The notes under the pieces are model-generated. The model saw only the letters and a program-made list of their open reading frames with translations, did no database searches and was not told where the DNA came from. A DNA stretch of 35,456 bases from an uncultured Oscillospiraceae bacterium. GTDB taxonomy: Bacteria > Bacillota > Clostridia > Oscillospirales > Oscillospiraceae. Within the stretch, counting starts at the first letter, position 1; each line of letters begins with the position of its first letter. The DNA lies in assembly GCA_934589225.1 (NCBI GenBank), contig CAKTNS010000029.1, positions 1-35,456 of the forward strand, in the 5' to 3' direction. The translations under genes were made by a program, and so were the position numbers. This document shows positions 1 through 7,406 of this stretch, in pieces.

Positions 1-24
1 CGGATGCCTTTATTCTAGCAAAAA

Positions 25-61
25 CTGTTACCTATGTCTCTTCTCTACCTGTTACCTATGT
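25..61. repeat. Direct repeat of a 13-bp motif
   Basis: The 13-mer CTGTTACCTATGT occurs at 25-37 and again at 49-61, 24 bp apart. No gene accompanies it in the window. Tandem short motifs like this can be the end of an insertion sequence lying just outside the window, but that is inference. Confidence 0.5.
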
Positions 62-80
62 TACTACTCTATACATATTA

Positions 81-473
81 GCCGCCCGCCACGTTTCGAA
101 TACAACCTGTGCGGTTGAACGGTACCACGCAATGTAGCGGCGATGATTCATCGCCACGCAACGTAGCGAATACAACCCGTGTGGATGAACGGTACCACCT
201 ACCAGCGTGTCATTCCGAGGGAGCAAAGCGAGTCGAGGAATCTTCCCGAGTGGCAGTTTTTATCTTGTGTTGGTCCTTTCCCCAACGTGGTGGATTTCTC
301 CACTCCGCTGACGCTGCGGTCGGAATGACATGTCGGGGGGTGGTTCCGTTTTGTCTGCACGGGTTGTATTTGCAACGTTTTATGGCGATGAATCATCGCC
401 GCTACATTGGGTGTACCGTATATCGGGTGATACCATTTATCCGCACAGGTTGTATCAGAACGTGGCGGGCGGC
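81..473. repeat. Foldback (MITE-like) intergenic element with nested inverted repeats
   Basis: The first 15 bases (81-95) are the exact reverse complement of 459-473. The match continues with few differences to about 128 on the left and 426 on the right, giving imperfect arms of about 47 bp. Inside are two further inverted pairs: the near-palindromes at 139-155 and 384-400 (GGCGATGATTCATCGCC type), and TGTCATTCCGA at 208-218 against its complement at 320-330. A unit beginning CGAATACAACC occurs directly at 97-128 and 167-198 and inverted at 426-457, with a diverged inverted copy at 503-534. No credible gene lies here. The layout suggests a non-autonomous foldback or a chain of palindromic intergenic repeats. 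Confidence 0.7.
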
Positions 474-644
474 AGATTGCCGCCCCTACAGACATACCGG
501 TAGGTAATACCATTCATCCACACGGGGGATATTCGGAACGCCCCCGGAACGGCACACAGGCCGTTTCCTACGGCACCACCCTCCCGACAAGCCATCCCGA
601 CAGAAAAAACGTTACAAATCAGAAAGCAAACAGTCAAACAATTG

Positions 645-653
645 TGGTATACT
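645..653 (+). promoter_or_regulatory. Extended -10 promoter for the SDR-family gene
   Basis: TGG followed by TATACT (648-653) is an extended -10 element. No good -35 is seen 16-18 bp upstream. It lies about 100 bp before the chosen start at 755. Confidence 0.45.
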
Positions 654-754
654 ATTATAAAAGAGGACAGGAGCCCGGGAGGCTGTGGGGATGGTTCATG
701 TTCCCGGAGTTGTCTCATTTTCGTGGGGGAACCCACAAGAACGGGGGTGCGGTG

Positions 755-2287
755 ATGGAAATGCAAGGGCAAAAACAAAGAGTATTCCTGACAGGCGCAA
801 CCGGCAGCATGGGGCTTGCCAGTTTGAAGGAGATGCTGAAGGATGGGGACAAGCAGGATATTGTGCTTCTTATCAGGGATTCGGTGAAGAATCGGAAGAT
901 TCTGGCTACCTTTCGGGGGGCGGCTGGGTTGGAGATCCGCTGGGGGGATTTAAATGATTATGACGCGGTGCTGGAGTGCGTCAGGGATGCGGATTTGATT
1001 TTGCACATTGCGGCCCTTGTGTCTCCCGCGGCGGACTACCATCCGGAGCTTGCCATGAAGGTCAACTATGGCTCCACCAGAAATCTGATCCGGGCGATCT
1101 TTGGGCTGGGGCAGCAGGAGCGGACGCGGCTGGTGTATATCGGCACGGTGGCGCAGACCGGTGACCGGATGCCGCCCATTCACTGGGGGCGGGTAGGCGA
1201 CCCCATCAAGCCCAGTGTGTTTGACTATTATGCGGTGTCCAAGGTGGCGGCAGAACGGCTGGTTATCGAAAGCGGCCTTCGATACTGGGTCTCTCTGCGG
1301 CAGACCGGCATGACGGGGAAGGCCATGGCCTCGGTGGAGGATGCCATCATCTTCCACAACTGCCTGGACAATGTTCTGGAATACTGCTCGGACCGGGATT
1401 CCGCCCGGGCCATGAAAAACTTGTGCGCCTTCAACCGGGACGGTACCCTGGAGGAAGGCTTCTGGGGGCACATCTACAACATCGGCGGCGGCGAGAGCTG
1501 CCGGGTAAGCACCTATGAAATGTTCCGGAAACTGTTCGGTGCCATCGGCCTTACAGACCTGGACGATGTGTTCAGCCCCAGGGAATTTGCCACACGCAAT
1601 TTTCACGGCCAATACTATTTGGACAGTGACAAGCTGGAGGGGTATCTCCACTTCCAGCAGGATTCCATGGCGTATTTTTACAGCTGCTATCTGGAAAAGC
1701 TGGGGGCGTTGGCCAGGGTATCCAGGGGCTTGTGCCGTCTTCCCGGGTGCCGGCGGCTGATGGGGGCGGTTCTGCGCAGACGCTTTGAAAAGCTTACAAG
1801 GACGGCCCACGGCACCCTGCGCTTTATAGAGGAGGACCTGGAAGACCATATCGATGCCTACTGGGGCAGCCGCGCAAAATGGGAGGCCCTGCCTGAAAAA
1901 CTCTCCCGCATGCCTCATTTTACCCAATGGGATAGGGTGGTGCCCATGGACCACGGCTATGATGAAACCAAGCCGGAAAGCCAGCTGACCCTGGCGGATA
2001 TGGCCGGGGCCGCCGCCTTCCGTGGGGGAAAACTGCTGAGCAAGAATATGAAAACCGGCGACTGGAAAACGCCCCTGGAATTTGAATGCGCCTTCGGCCA
2101 CCGATTCAAGGCCAGCCCCCGGCTGGTGCTGGAAGGGGGCCACTGGTGCGACGAATGCGAGCGCAAAAGCTGGAACTACGGCAATCGGGCCAGGGTAGAT
2201 CCCTTCTTTGCCCAGGTGTGGAATCCTCTTCACGACCCGGAGGAGCTGCGGGAATATCCCAAGGAGGTTTCGGAGCTGGATGTTTAA
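755..2287 (+). CDS. NAD(P)-dependent epimerase/dehydratase (extended SDR) with C-terminal zinc-ribbon-like tail
   Basis: A 510-residue protein. It opens with the Rossmann nucleotide-binding motif TGATGSMG (residues about 13-20) and has the SDR catalytic pair in YYAVSK, so the first 300 or so residues look like an extended short-chain dehydrogenase/epimerase acting on an NAD(P)-bound sugar or similar substrate. The family is usually 300-350 residues. The extra 200 residues include CAFGH (about 445-449) and CDEC (about 465-468), a plausible Cys/His zinc site of the kind seen in small treble-clef or zinc-ribbon modules, followed by a Trp/Pro-rich tail. The ATG at 755 sits about 7 bases after a GGGGG stretch. 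An in-frame ATG at 644 is rejected because it lies in the promoter and adds 37 unlike residues. The substrate is unknown. Confidence 0.8.
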   Translation: MEMQGQKQRVFLTGATGSMGLASLKEMLKDGDKQDIVLLIRDSVKNRKILATFRGAAGLEIRWGDLNDYDAVLECVRDADLILHIAALVSPAADYHPELAMKVNYGSTRNLIRAIFGLGQQERTRLVYIGTVAQTGDRMPPIHWGRVGDPIKPSVFDYYAVSKVAAERLVIESGLRYWVSLRQTGMTGKAMASVEDAIIFHNCLDNVLEYCSDRDSARAMKNLCAFNRDGTLEEGFWGHIYNIGGGESCRVSTYEMFRKLFGAIGLTDLDDVFSPREFATRNFHGQYYLDSDKLEGYLHFQQDSMAYFYSCYLEKLGALARVSRGLCRLPGCRRLMGAVLRRRFEKLTRTAHGTLRFIEEDLEDHIDAYWGSRAKWEALPEKLSRMPHFTQWDRVVPMDHGYDETKPESQLTLADMAGAAAFRGGKLLSKNMKTGDWKTPLEFECAFGHRFKASPRLVLEGGHWCDECERKSWNYGNRARVDPFFAQVWNPLHDPEELREYPKEVSELDV

Positions 2288-2406
2288 GGCCCGGGCAAAA
2301 GACCCGCCGGGGCAGTCCATGATGTTTTCGGGAAATAAAACTTGAAAAAACCGCCCAAAGGGATTACTATAAGAAAACAGACGAACAAAGAAAGAAGAGG
2401 ACCTTT

Positions 2407-3045
2407 ATGAGCGGATTGTTTTCTCTGGATTCCCGGTTTATGCGCTATATGGGCCGTCTGGCGGACCTGATGGTGCTGAATCTGCTGTTTTTGCTGACCA
2501 GCATCCCCATTGTGACCGTGGGGGCCTCCCTGACGGCGCTGTATGCGGTGTGCTTCCGGCTGGGGACGGAGGAGGAGGGCTCTGTGATCCGGGATTATTT
2601 CCGGGCCTTTCGGGCGAATTTCCTCCAGGCCACGGGGCTGTGGCTGCTGGAAATACTGCTGGTGGGCAGCTCCTTCCTGTGCGCAGTCCGGTTTGGTGCC
2701 ATGAGCGGCGGAGCGCACGATCTGATGGTGGTGTTCGTGGGGCTTTGCACCCTGGCGGTGCTGGTGTTCTCCTATGTCTTCCCGCTGGTCAGCCGGTTTG
2801 AAAACAGCATGGTGGGGGAGCTCCGCAACGCCTTTTTGCTGTGCATCGGGTATTTGCCCAGGTCTATTGTGATGGGGGCCCTGAATATCTTCCCGTTATT
2901 CCTGCTGTTTACCGATTTGTTCCTGTTTTTGAAAATCTCCTTTTTGTGGGTGATCCTGTGGTTTTCCACAGTTTGCTACATCAACTGTCAATTGCTGAAA
3001 AAAGTCTTTGCGCCCTATTTAGGGGCGGAAGAGAACCCATTATAA
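2407..3045 (+). CDS. YesL/DUF624 family membrane protein
   Basis: A 212-residue, very hydrophobic protein matching the YesL (DUF624) family. It has the typical opening of a short amphipathic stretch with a conserved LADLMVLNLLFLLTSIPIVT-type first membrane helix. Further membrane segments lie at about 80-100, 108-130, 150-175 and 178-197. In Firmicutes such proteins often accompany carbohydrate ABC transporters, but no transporter is present here and its role is unknown. The ribosome site AGAAGAGG is 6-7 bases before the ATG. The gap to the SDR-family gene is about 120 bp with no terminator seen, so the two may be co-transcribed. A strong terminator follows directly. Confidence 0.8.
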   Translation: MSGLFSLDSRFMRYMGRLADLMVLNLLFLLTSIPIVTVGASLTALYAVCFRLGTEEEGSVIRDYFRAFRANFLQATGLWLLEILLVGSSFLCAVRFGAMSGGAHDLMVVFVGLCTLAVLVFSYVFPLVSRFENSMVGELRNAFLLCIGYLPRSIVMGALNIFPLFLLFTDLFLFLKISFLWVILWFSTVCYINCQLLKKVFAPYLGAEENPL

Positions 3046-3049
3046 AACG

Positions 3050-3094
3050 CCGCCCTCTATGATGTTCTGAAGTCATCATAGAGGGCGGTTTTTT
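3050..3094. terminator. Rho-independent terminator, probably bidirectional
   Basis: A perfect 15-bp stem (3050-3064 with 3074-3088) and a 9-base loop, followed on the plus strand by TTTTTT (3089-3094). Four A residues before the stem give a short T-run on the minus strand, so it probably also ends the convergent uvrA-like gene. Confidence 0.9.
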
Positions 3095-5576
3095 ATAAGA
3101 ATCTTCCCGTAATGCTGTTTTTGTTTTCCTTGATCTCTCCGGGGGTTCCCGTGGCTACGATGCGGCCGCCGTATTCGCCGCCGCCGGGGCCCATATCGAT
3201 GATGTAGTCTGCGTTTCGGATCACGTCCAAGTCGTGCTCAATGACGACCACGGTGGCGCCCCGGTCCAGCAGGGCCTGGAATACCCCCAGCAGCACCCGC
3301 ACATCCAGAGGGTGCAGGCCGATGGAGGGCTCGTCAAAGACGAACACGGAATCCTCCTGGGTTTTGCCGATTTCGCTGGCCAGCTTCAGCCGCTGGGCTT
3401 CGCCGCCGGAGAGCCCCGGGGTCTCTTCGCCCAACGTCAGGTAGCCCAGGCCCAGCTGCTTCAGAATGGTCAGCTTCTGGCTGACGGTTTTCATGCCTTT
3501 GCAGAAGGCCATGGCGGTGTTTACATCCATGTCCATAAGCTCCGGCAGGGAGGCGGTTGTGCCCTCCGGGCCTTCAAGCTTGACACCATAGGCCTCCCGG
3601 CCGTAGCGGGAGCCTTTGCAATCCGGGCAGGGAATATCCACATCCGGCAGGAACTGCACATCCAGGCTCACCACGCCGGTGCCGTCGCAGCCGGGGCAGC
3701 GGAGGGAGCCGGTGTTGTAGGAAAAGTCACCGGCCTTGTACCCCTGCTTTTTGGCATCGGGGGACTTGGCATAGAGCTTTCGCAGCTCATCGTGGACACC
3801 GGCGTAGGTCGCCACGGTGGAGCGGACGTTGATGCCGATGGGGGTGGCATCGATGAGCTTCACATGGGCGATCCCCTGGGCCTCCACCTTCCGGATGTGG
3901 GCGGGCAGGGTGCCGCCGCTTAGCTTACCTTCCAGGGCGGGAATCAGGCTCTCCAGCACCATGGTGGTCTTGCCGGAGCCGGAGACCCCGGTGACCACGG
4001 TCAGCCGCCCCTTGGGGATCTGCACGTTAAGCGGCTTTACGGTATGGATCTGGTCGGTGGAAAGAGAAATGGTGCCCTTGTCAAAGAGCCGGTCCCTGGG
4101 GGCGCAGTCCCGGAGCCTGGTTTCAGCGGTTCCGGAGAGGAAGGGGCCGATTTGGGAGACGGCGTTCTTTTCAATGGCGGGAATGCTGCCCTGGGCGATG
4201 ACATGGCCGCCCTTGGCTCCGGCCTCCGGCCCCATTTCAATGATCCAGTCCGCTTCCTTCAGAATCTGGGTGTCGTGGTCCACCAGAATGACGGAGTTGC
4301 CGTCGGCCACCAGGTCGTGCATCACCCCGGTGAGGCCCACAATGTTGGAGGGGTGCAGGCCGATGGAGGGTTCGTCCAGCACATAGAGTACGCCTGTGGT
4401 GCGGTTGCGGACCGCCCGGGCCAGCTGCATCCGCTGGCGCTCGCCGGTGGAGAGGGTGGAGGCGGCCCGGTCCAGGGTGAGGTACCCCAGCCCTAAGTCC
4501 ATCAGCCGCTTGGCAGTGCTTAGGAAGGCCTGGCAGATGCTCCGGGCCATGGGGCCCATTTCTTCCGGCAGACTTTCCGGCACCCCCTGCACCCAGTCTA
4601 CCAGCTGGGAGAGGGTCATGGCGCAGGCCTGGTCCAGGGAGATCCCCCGGAGCCGGGGCTTCCTGGCGGCATCCGACAGCCGGGTGCCGTGGCAATCCGG
4701 GCAAGTCTCCTCTTTCAGAAATTTTTCCACCCGCTTCATGCCCTTTTCGTCCTTGACCTTTGAAAGAGCGTTTTCCACGGTGTAGACGGCGTTAAAATAG
4801 GTGAAGTCCAGCTCCGCAAAGTCGTTGGAGTCGGATTTTTTGGGCCGGTAGAGAATGTGCTTCTTTTCGGCCGGGCCATGGAATACAATGTCTTTTTCCT
4901 GCGCTGTCAGCTCCCGGAAGGGCACGTCCGTCCGCACCCCCATCTGGCGGCAGATGTCCGTCATCAAAGACCACATCAGGCTGTTCCAGGGGGCCACGGC
5001 ACCCTGGTCAATGGTCAGGGAGTCGTCCGGCACCAGGGTGCCTAAGTCCACGGCCCGGACGATGCCGGTGCCGCCGCACTTCTGGCAGGCCCCCTGGGAG
5101 TTGAAGGCCAGCTCCTCCGCCGAGGGGGCATAGAACCTTGCGCCGCACTCCGGGCAAAGAAGCTCCTTCCCCGCGGCCACCGCCAGGGTGGGGGGAAGAT
5201 AATGCCCGTTGGGGCAGCAGTGGCTTGAAAGCCTGGAGAACAGAAGCCGCAGGCTGTTCAGCAGCTCCGTTCCCGTGCCGAAGGTGCTGCGGATGCCCGG
5301 CACACCGGGGCGCTGGTGCAGCGCCAGGGCGGCGGGGACATACAGCGCCTCCTCCACACTGGCCTTAGAGGCCTGGGTCATGCGGCGGCGGGTATAGGTG
5401 GACAGGGCCTCCAGATACCGCCGGGAGCCCTCGGCATACAGCACCCCCAGGGCCAGGGAGGACTTGCCGGAGCCGGATACGCCCGCAATGCCCACGATTT
5501 TTCCCAGGGGGATGTCTACATCAATATTCTTCAGATTGTGGACCTTGGCCCCACGAATCAGCATTTTATCGATCAT
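3093..5576 (-). CDS. UvrA-family ATPase, shortened paralogue (UvrA2-like)
   Basis: A tandem ABC ATPase of the excinuclease UvrA family, 827 residues. It has two Walker A motifs (GVSGSGKSS near the start, GVSGSGKTT at about 535), two signatures (LSTGERQRMQLARA and LSGGEAQRLKLASE) and two Walker B motifs (DEPSIGLHP). Zinc cysteine clusters are also present (CCPNGH...CPEC, CQKCGGTG, CPDCHG, CPGCDGTG, CPDCKG). Canonical UvrA is about 940 residues. Shortened paralogues commonly lack the UvrB-contacting region and are linked to drug or damage tolerance, so a direct excision-repair role is uncertain. The ATG at 5576 is chosen because GGAG lies 9 bases upstream; an ATG at 5591 has no ribosome site. 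No uvrB or uvrC is near. It is convergent with the YesL gene. Confidence 0.85.
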   Translation of the reverse strand: MIDKMLIRGAKVHNLKNIDVDIPLGKIVGIAGVSGSGKSSLALGVLYAEGSRRYLEALSTYTRRRMTQASKASVEEALYVPAALALHQRPGVPGIRSTFGTGTELLNSLRLLFSRLSSHCCPNGHYLPPTLAVAAGKELLCPECGARFYAPSAEELAFNSQGACQKCGGTGIVRAVDLGTLVPDDSLTIDQGAVAPWNSLMWSLMTDICRQMGVRTDVPFRELTAQEKDIVFHGPAEKKHILYRPKKSDSNDFAELDFTYFNAVYTVENALSKVKDEKGMKRVEKFLKEETCPDCHGTRLSDAARKPRLRGISLDQACAMTLSQLVDWVQGVPESLPEEMGPMARSICQAFLSTAKRLMDLGLGYLTLDRAASTLSTGERQRMQLARAVRNRTTGVLYVLDEPSIGLHPSNIVGLTGVMHDLVADGNSVILVDHDTQILKEADWIIEMGPEAGAKGGHVIAQGSIPAIEKNAVSQIGPFLSGTAETRLRDCAPRDRLFDKGTISLSTDQIHTVKPLNVQIPKGRLTVVTGVSGSGKTTMVLESLIPALEGKLSGGTLPAHIRKVEAQGIAHVKLIDATPIGINVRSTVATYAGVHDELRKLYAKSPDAKKQGYKAGDFSYNTGSLRCPGCDGTGVVSLDVQFLPDVDIPCPDCKGSRYGREAYGVKLEGPEGTTASLPELMDMDVNTAMAFCKGMKTVSQKLTILKQLGLGYLTLGEETPGLSGGEAQRLKLASEIGKTQEDSVFVFDEPSIGLHPLDVRVLLGVFQALLDRGATVVVIEHDLDVIRNADYIIDMGPGGGEYGGRIVATGTPGEIKENKNSITGRFL

Positions 5577-5606
5577 TGTTCTTTGCTCCATCTCTGATGT
5601 TCAAGG

Positions 5607-5638
5607 ACCGCTTCGCCCCTTTTTGGCCCCAAAGCGGT
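5607..5638 (-). other. Leader hairpin of the uvrA-like gene
   Basis: ACCGCTT (5607-5613) pairs with AAGCGGT (5632-5638) in the 5' leader, between promoter and start. There is no T-run, so it is not a terminator. Function unknown. Confidence 0.35.
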
Positions 5639-5649
5639 GCTTTTACTTC

Positions 5650-5678
5650 ATCATACTTACATCCTTTGCGTTTGTCAA
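5650..5678 (-). promoter_or_regulatory. Sigma-A promoter of the uvrA-like gene
   Basis: Reading the minus strand: TTGACA (5673-5678), a 17-bp spacer, then TATGAT (5650-5655), about 75 bp before the start codon. Confidence 0.75.
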
Positions 5679-5766
5679 TCCTCCGTCACAAACGGATCAC
5701 TTGCGAAAACCTTCTGCCGATCGACGCTCAAGACCTCTGCTCCTCAGGTTCCGTGAAAAAACGCTC

Positions 5767-5794
5767 TTGATATTCCAAAATGCAGGAATATAAT
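5767..5794 (+). promoter_or_regulatory. Sigma-A promoter before the YoaP-like remnant
   Basis: TTGATA (5767-5772), a 16-bp spacer and TATAAT (5789-5794), about 50 bp before the small reading frame at 5843. The promoter looks intact although the gene is not. Confidence 0.65.
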
Positions 5795-5842
5795 AAAAAT
5801 ACGCTTGTAACCCCAGACCGATTTTCAGAAGGATGACACACC

Positions 5843-6073
5843 ATGAACTATATCCACATCACCAAGGAAAATATTGACTTTGAGCATATCTGCTGCGCCA
5901 TGTCCGGCAAGCAGAGTATGGCCAAGAAGGTCCCGGCTCCTGTGACCACCTATGCCCTGTTCCGGGACGGGCAGTTTTTCACCCAGGGCATTCTTTCTGA
6001 CAAAAAATTTCTGACGCTGGCAGGGGTTTCTGACTGTGTGGCAGGAAAAACACAAAACGCAACCGGCGGCTAA
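5843..6073 (+). pseudogene. YoaP-type GNAT acetyltransferase remnant with internal deletion
   Basis: Only 76 codons. The first 30 residues (ITKENIDFEHICCAMS) match what I know of the N-terminus of the YoaP family (GNAT acetyltransferase plus C-terminal YoaP domain, roughly 250 residues). The next stretch (PAPVTTYALFRDGQFFTQ...ILSDKKFL) matches the far C-terminal YoaP domain. The whole acetyltransferase core between them is absent, joined in frame at about residue 30. The end is also ragged. A ribosome site (AAGGATG) and a promoter are present, so a short peptide may still be made. Family assignment is from memory of the motifs and needs an alignment. Confidence 0.65.
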
Positions 6074-6114
6074 CGACTTGTAAAGCCCGCTTGGTAGAAT
6101 GCAACCGGACGAAA

Positions 6115-6123
6115 TGGTATAAT
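6115..6123 (+). promoter_or_regulatory. Extended -10 promoter of the XRE regulator
   Basis: TGG then TATAAT (6118-6123), 30 bp before the ATG at 6154. No clear -35. Confidence 0.6.
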
Positions 6124-6153
6124 TTGGGCATCCAAACAGAAAGGGGAATCCTT

Positions 6154-7152
6154 ATGATTCTGGCAGACAAAATAATAGAGGAACGAAAAAAGAACGGATG
6201 GTCTCAGGAGGAACTGGCAGCGAAGCTGGGGGTATCCAGACAGTCCGTATCCAAATGGGAGAGTGCCGGTTCTGTGCCAGACTTGCAAAAGGTCATTCAG
6301 CTGGCGGAGCTTTTTGGGGTGAGTACGGATTACTTGCTGAAGGACGCACTGGGTCAGGAGAGCCGGGGCACAGGGACCGGAAGCGACCCGGAGAGTACCC
6401 TGCACCAGGTTTCTATGGAGGAAGCCAATGCGTTTCTGAACATCAAAAAAGAAGCCGCCCCTATCATCGCTAACGCTACGGCCCTGTGCATTCTCAGTCC
6501 CATCCTGCTGATTTTGCTGCTGGCCTTTTCCGAAAACAGGCTGCTGCCCATCTCTGGGGGCATGGCCCTGGGAATCGGATGTACGGTGCTGTTTATCTTG
6601 GTGGCGATTGCCGTGTTCCTGTTCATCACCTGCGGCATTCGCTTGAGCCGCCTGGAACAATTGGAGCGGGAACCTTTTGAAACCGAGTATGGCGTTACGG
6701 GAATGGTCCGGGAAAAGAGCCGCGGCTTTGAGGAGCACTTTTCCCGGGGAATCGCTCTGGGCGTTGTGCTGTGCATCGTGTCCGTGATCCCGCTGCTCAT
6801 TGCCGGAACCATGAATGTGCCGGAGGGCGGCATTTGCGTGATGGTGTGTGTGGCGGTGCTGCTGGCGCTGGTAGCCCTGGGGGTCAATTTGATCATCCGG
6901 GTCGTCATCGTCAAGGGCAGCTTCGATGCCCTTTTGCAGGAAGGGGAGTATACCCAAAAGGAAAAACGGGCGAAGAAAAAACTGGATACCTTTTCCGGCG
7001 TGTATTGGTGTCTGGCCACCGCAATTTACTTAGGCTGGAGCTTCTGGACTATGCGCTGGGACTTTACCTGGTTGGTCTGGCCGGTAGCCGGGGTGCTCTT
7101 TGCGGCGGTATCCGGCATTGCGCGGATGTTCCTGAAGGTGGACGGGGAGTAA
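6154..7152 (+). CDS. XRE-family transcriptional regulator with C-terminal membrane domain
   Basis: A 332-residue protein. Residues 1-65 form a classical Cro/CI helix-turn-helix (RKKNGWSQEELAAKLGVSRQ, then SVSKWESAGSVPDLQKVIQL). After a linker come about six hydrophobic segments in pairs (about 110-135, 140-170, 205-225, 230-255, 285-325). DNA-binding proteins of this form sit in the membrane and probably sense envelope or membrane conditions; the signal is not evident. The start at 6154 follows AAGGGG by about 8 bases; an upstream in-frame ATG at 6091 lies before the -10 and is rejected. It stands as a single gene between the YoaP-like remnant and the purF promoter, so its target is not obvious. 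Confidence 0.85.
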   Translation: MILADKIIEERKKNGWSQEELAAKLGVSRQSVSKWESAGSVPDLQKVIQLAELFGVSTDYLLKDALGQESRGTGTGSDPESTLHQVSMEEANAFLNIKKEAAPIIANATALCILSPILLILLLAFSENRLLPISGGMALGIGCTVLFILVAIAVFLFITCGIRLSRLEQLEREPFETEYGVTGMVREKSRGFEEHFSRGIALGVVLCIVSVIPLLIAGTMNVPEGGICVMVCVAVLLALVALGVNLIIRVVIVKGSFDALLQEGEYTQKEKRAKKKLDTFSGVYWCLATAIYLGWSFWTMRWDFTWLVWPVAGVLFAAVSGIARMFLKVDGE

Positions 7153-7293
7153 ATGCTGTAAACGCTTCCTGATGTGGCGGCGGATACGGCTGTCACAGAT
7201 GAGAACCCTCCGTCGAAATATCCAATTGGCAGGGAAGGGAAAATGGCTGGTCTGCTTATTTTTACAGAAATTTGCCCCCAGCCCATCCCGGGT

Positions 7294-7322
7294 TTGACAT
7301 GGGCCCGGAATCGTGGTAGAAT
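7294..7322 (+). promoter_or_regulatory. Sigma-A promoter of purF-carA-carB
   Basis: TTGACA (7294-7299), a 17-bp spacer ending in TGG, then TAGAAT (7317-7322). The start of transcription is expected near 7329, only 3 bases before the leader hairpin. Confidence 0.85.
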
Positions 7323-7331
7323 CACCGGGAT

Positions 7332-7389
7332 AAGCAAGGACGCTTCTTTGGGCGGAGAATCCTCTCCGCCTGAATAGGCGTTCTTTTTT
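7332..7389 (+). promoter_or_regulatory. Attenuator leader of purF-carAB with ANTAR-type hexaloop
   Basis: Antiterminator: AAGC (7332-7335) and GCTT (7342-7345) close the six-base loop AAGGAC (A at position 1, G at position 4). Terminator: the same AAGGAC plus GC (7336-7343) pairs with GCGTTCTT (7378-7385), enclosing a GGCGGAG/CTCCGCC hairpin (7351-7357 with 7364-7370) and running into TTTTTT (7384-7389). The two structures exclude each other. The same plan is found before asnB, glnA and glnN. Confidence 0.75.
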
Positions 7390-7406
7390 GCGTAAAGGGG
7401 GAGCCT

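Noticed and set aside
1..640. Reading frames at 109-507 and 199-513, and a CRISPR array from the repeated units
   Set aside because: The frames run through inverted repeats without ribosome sites. The repeats are few, in both orientations and unevenly spaced, so not a CRISPR array.
7174..7377. Small open frame (67 codons) before purF
   Set aside because: It spans the purF promoter and terminator, has no ribosome site and no recognisable product.
7294..7406. A PurR box or guanine riboswitch in front of purF
   Set aside because: The short leader is fully occupied by the hexaloop hairpin and terminator; no purine-type three-way junction or paired PurBox is visible.
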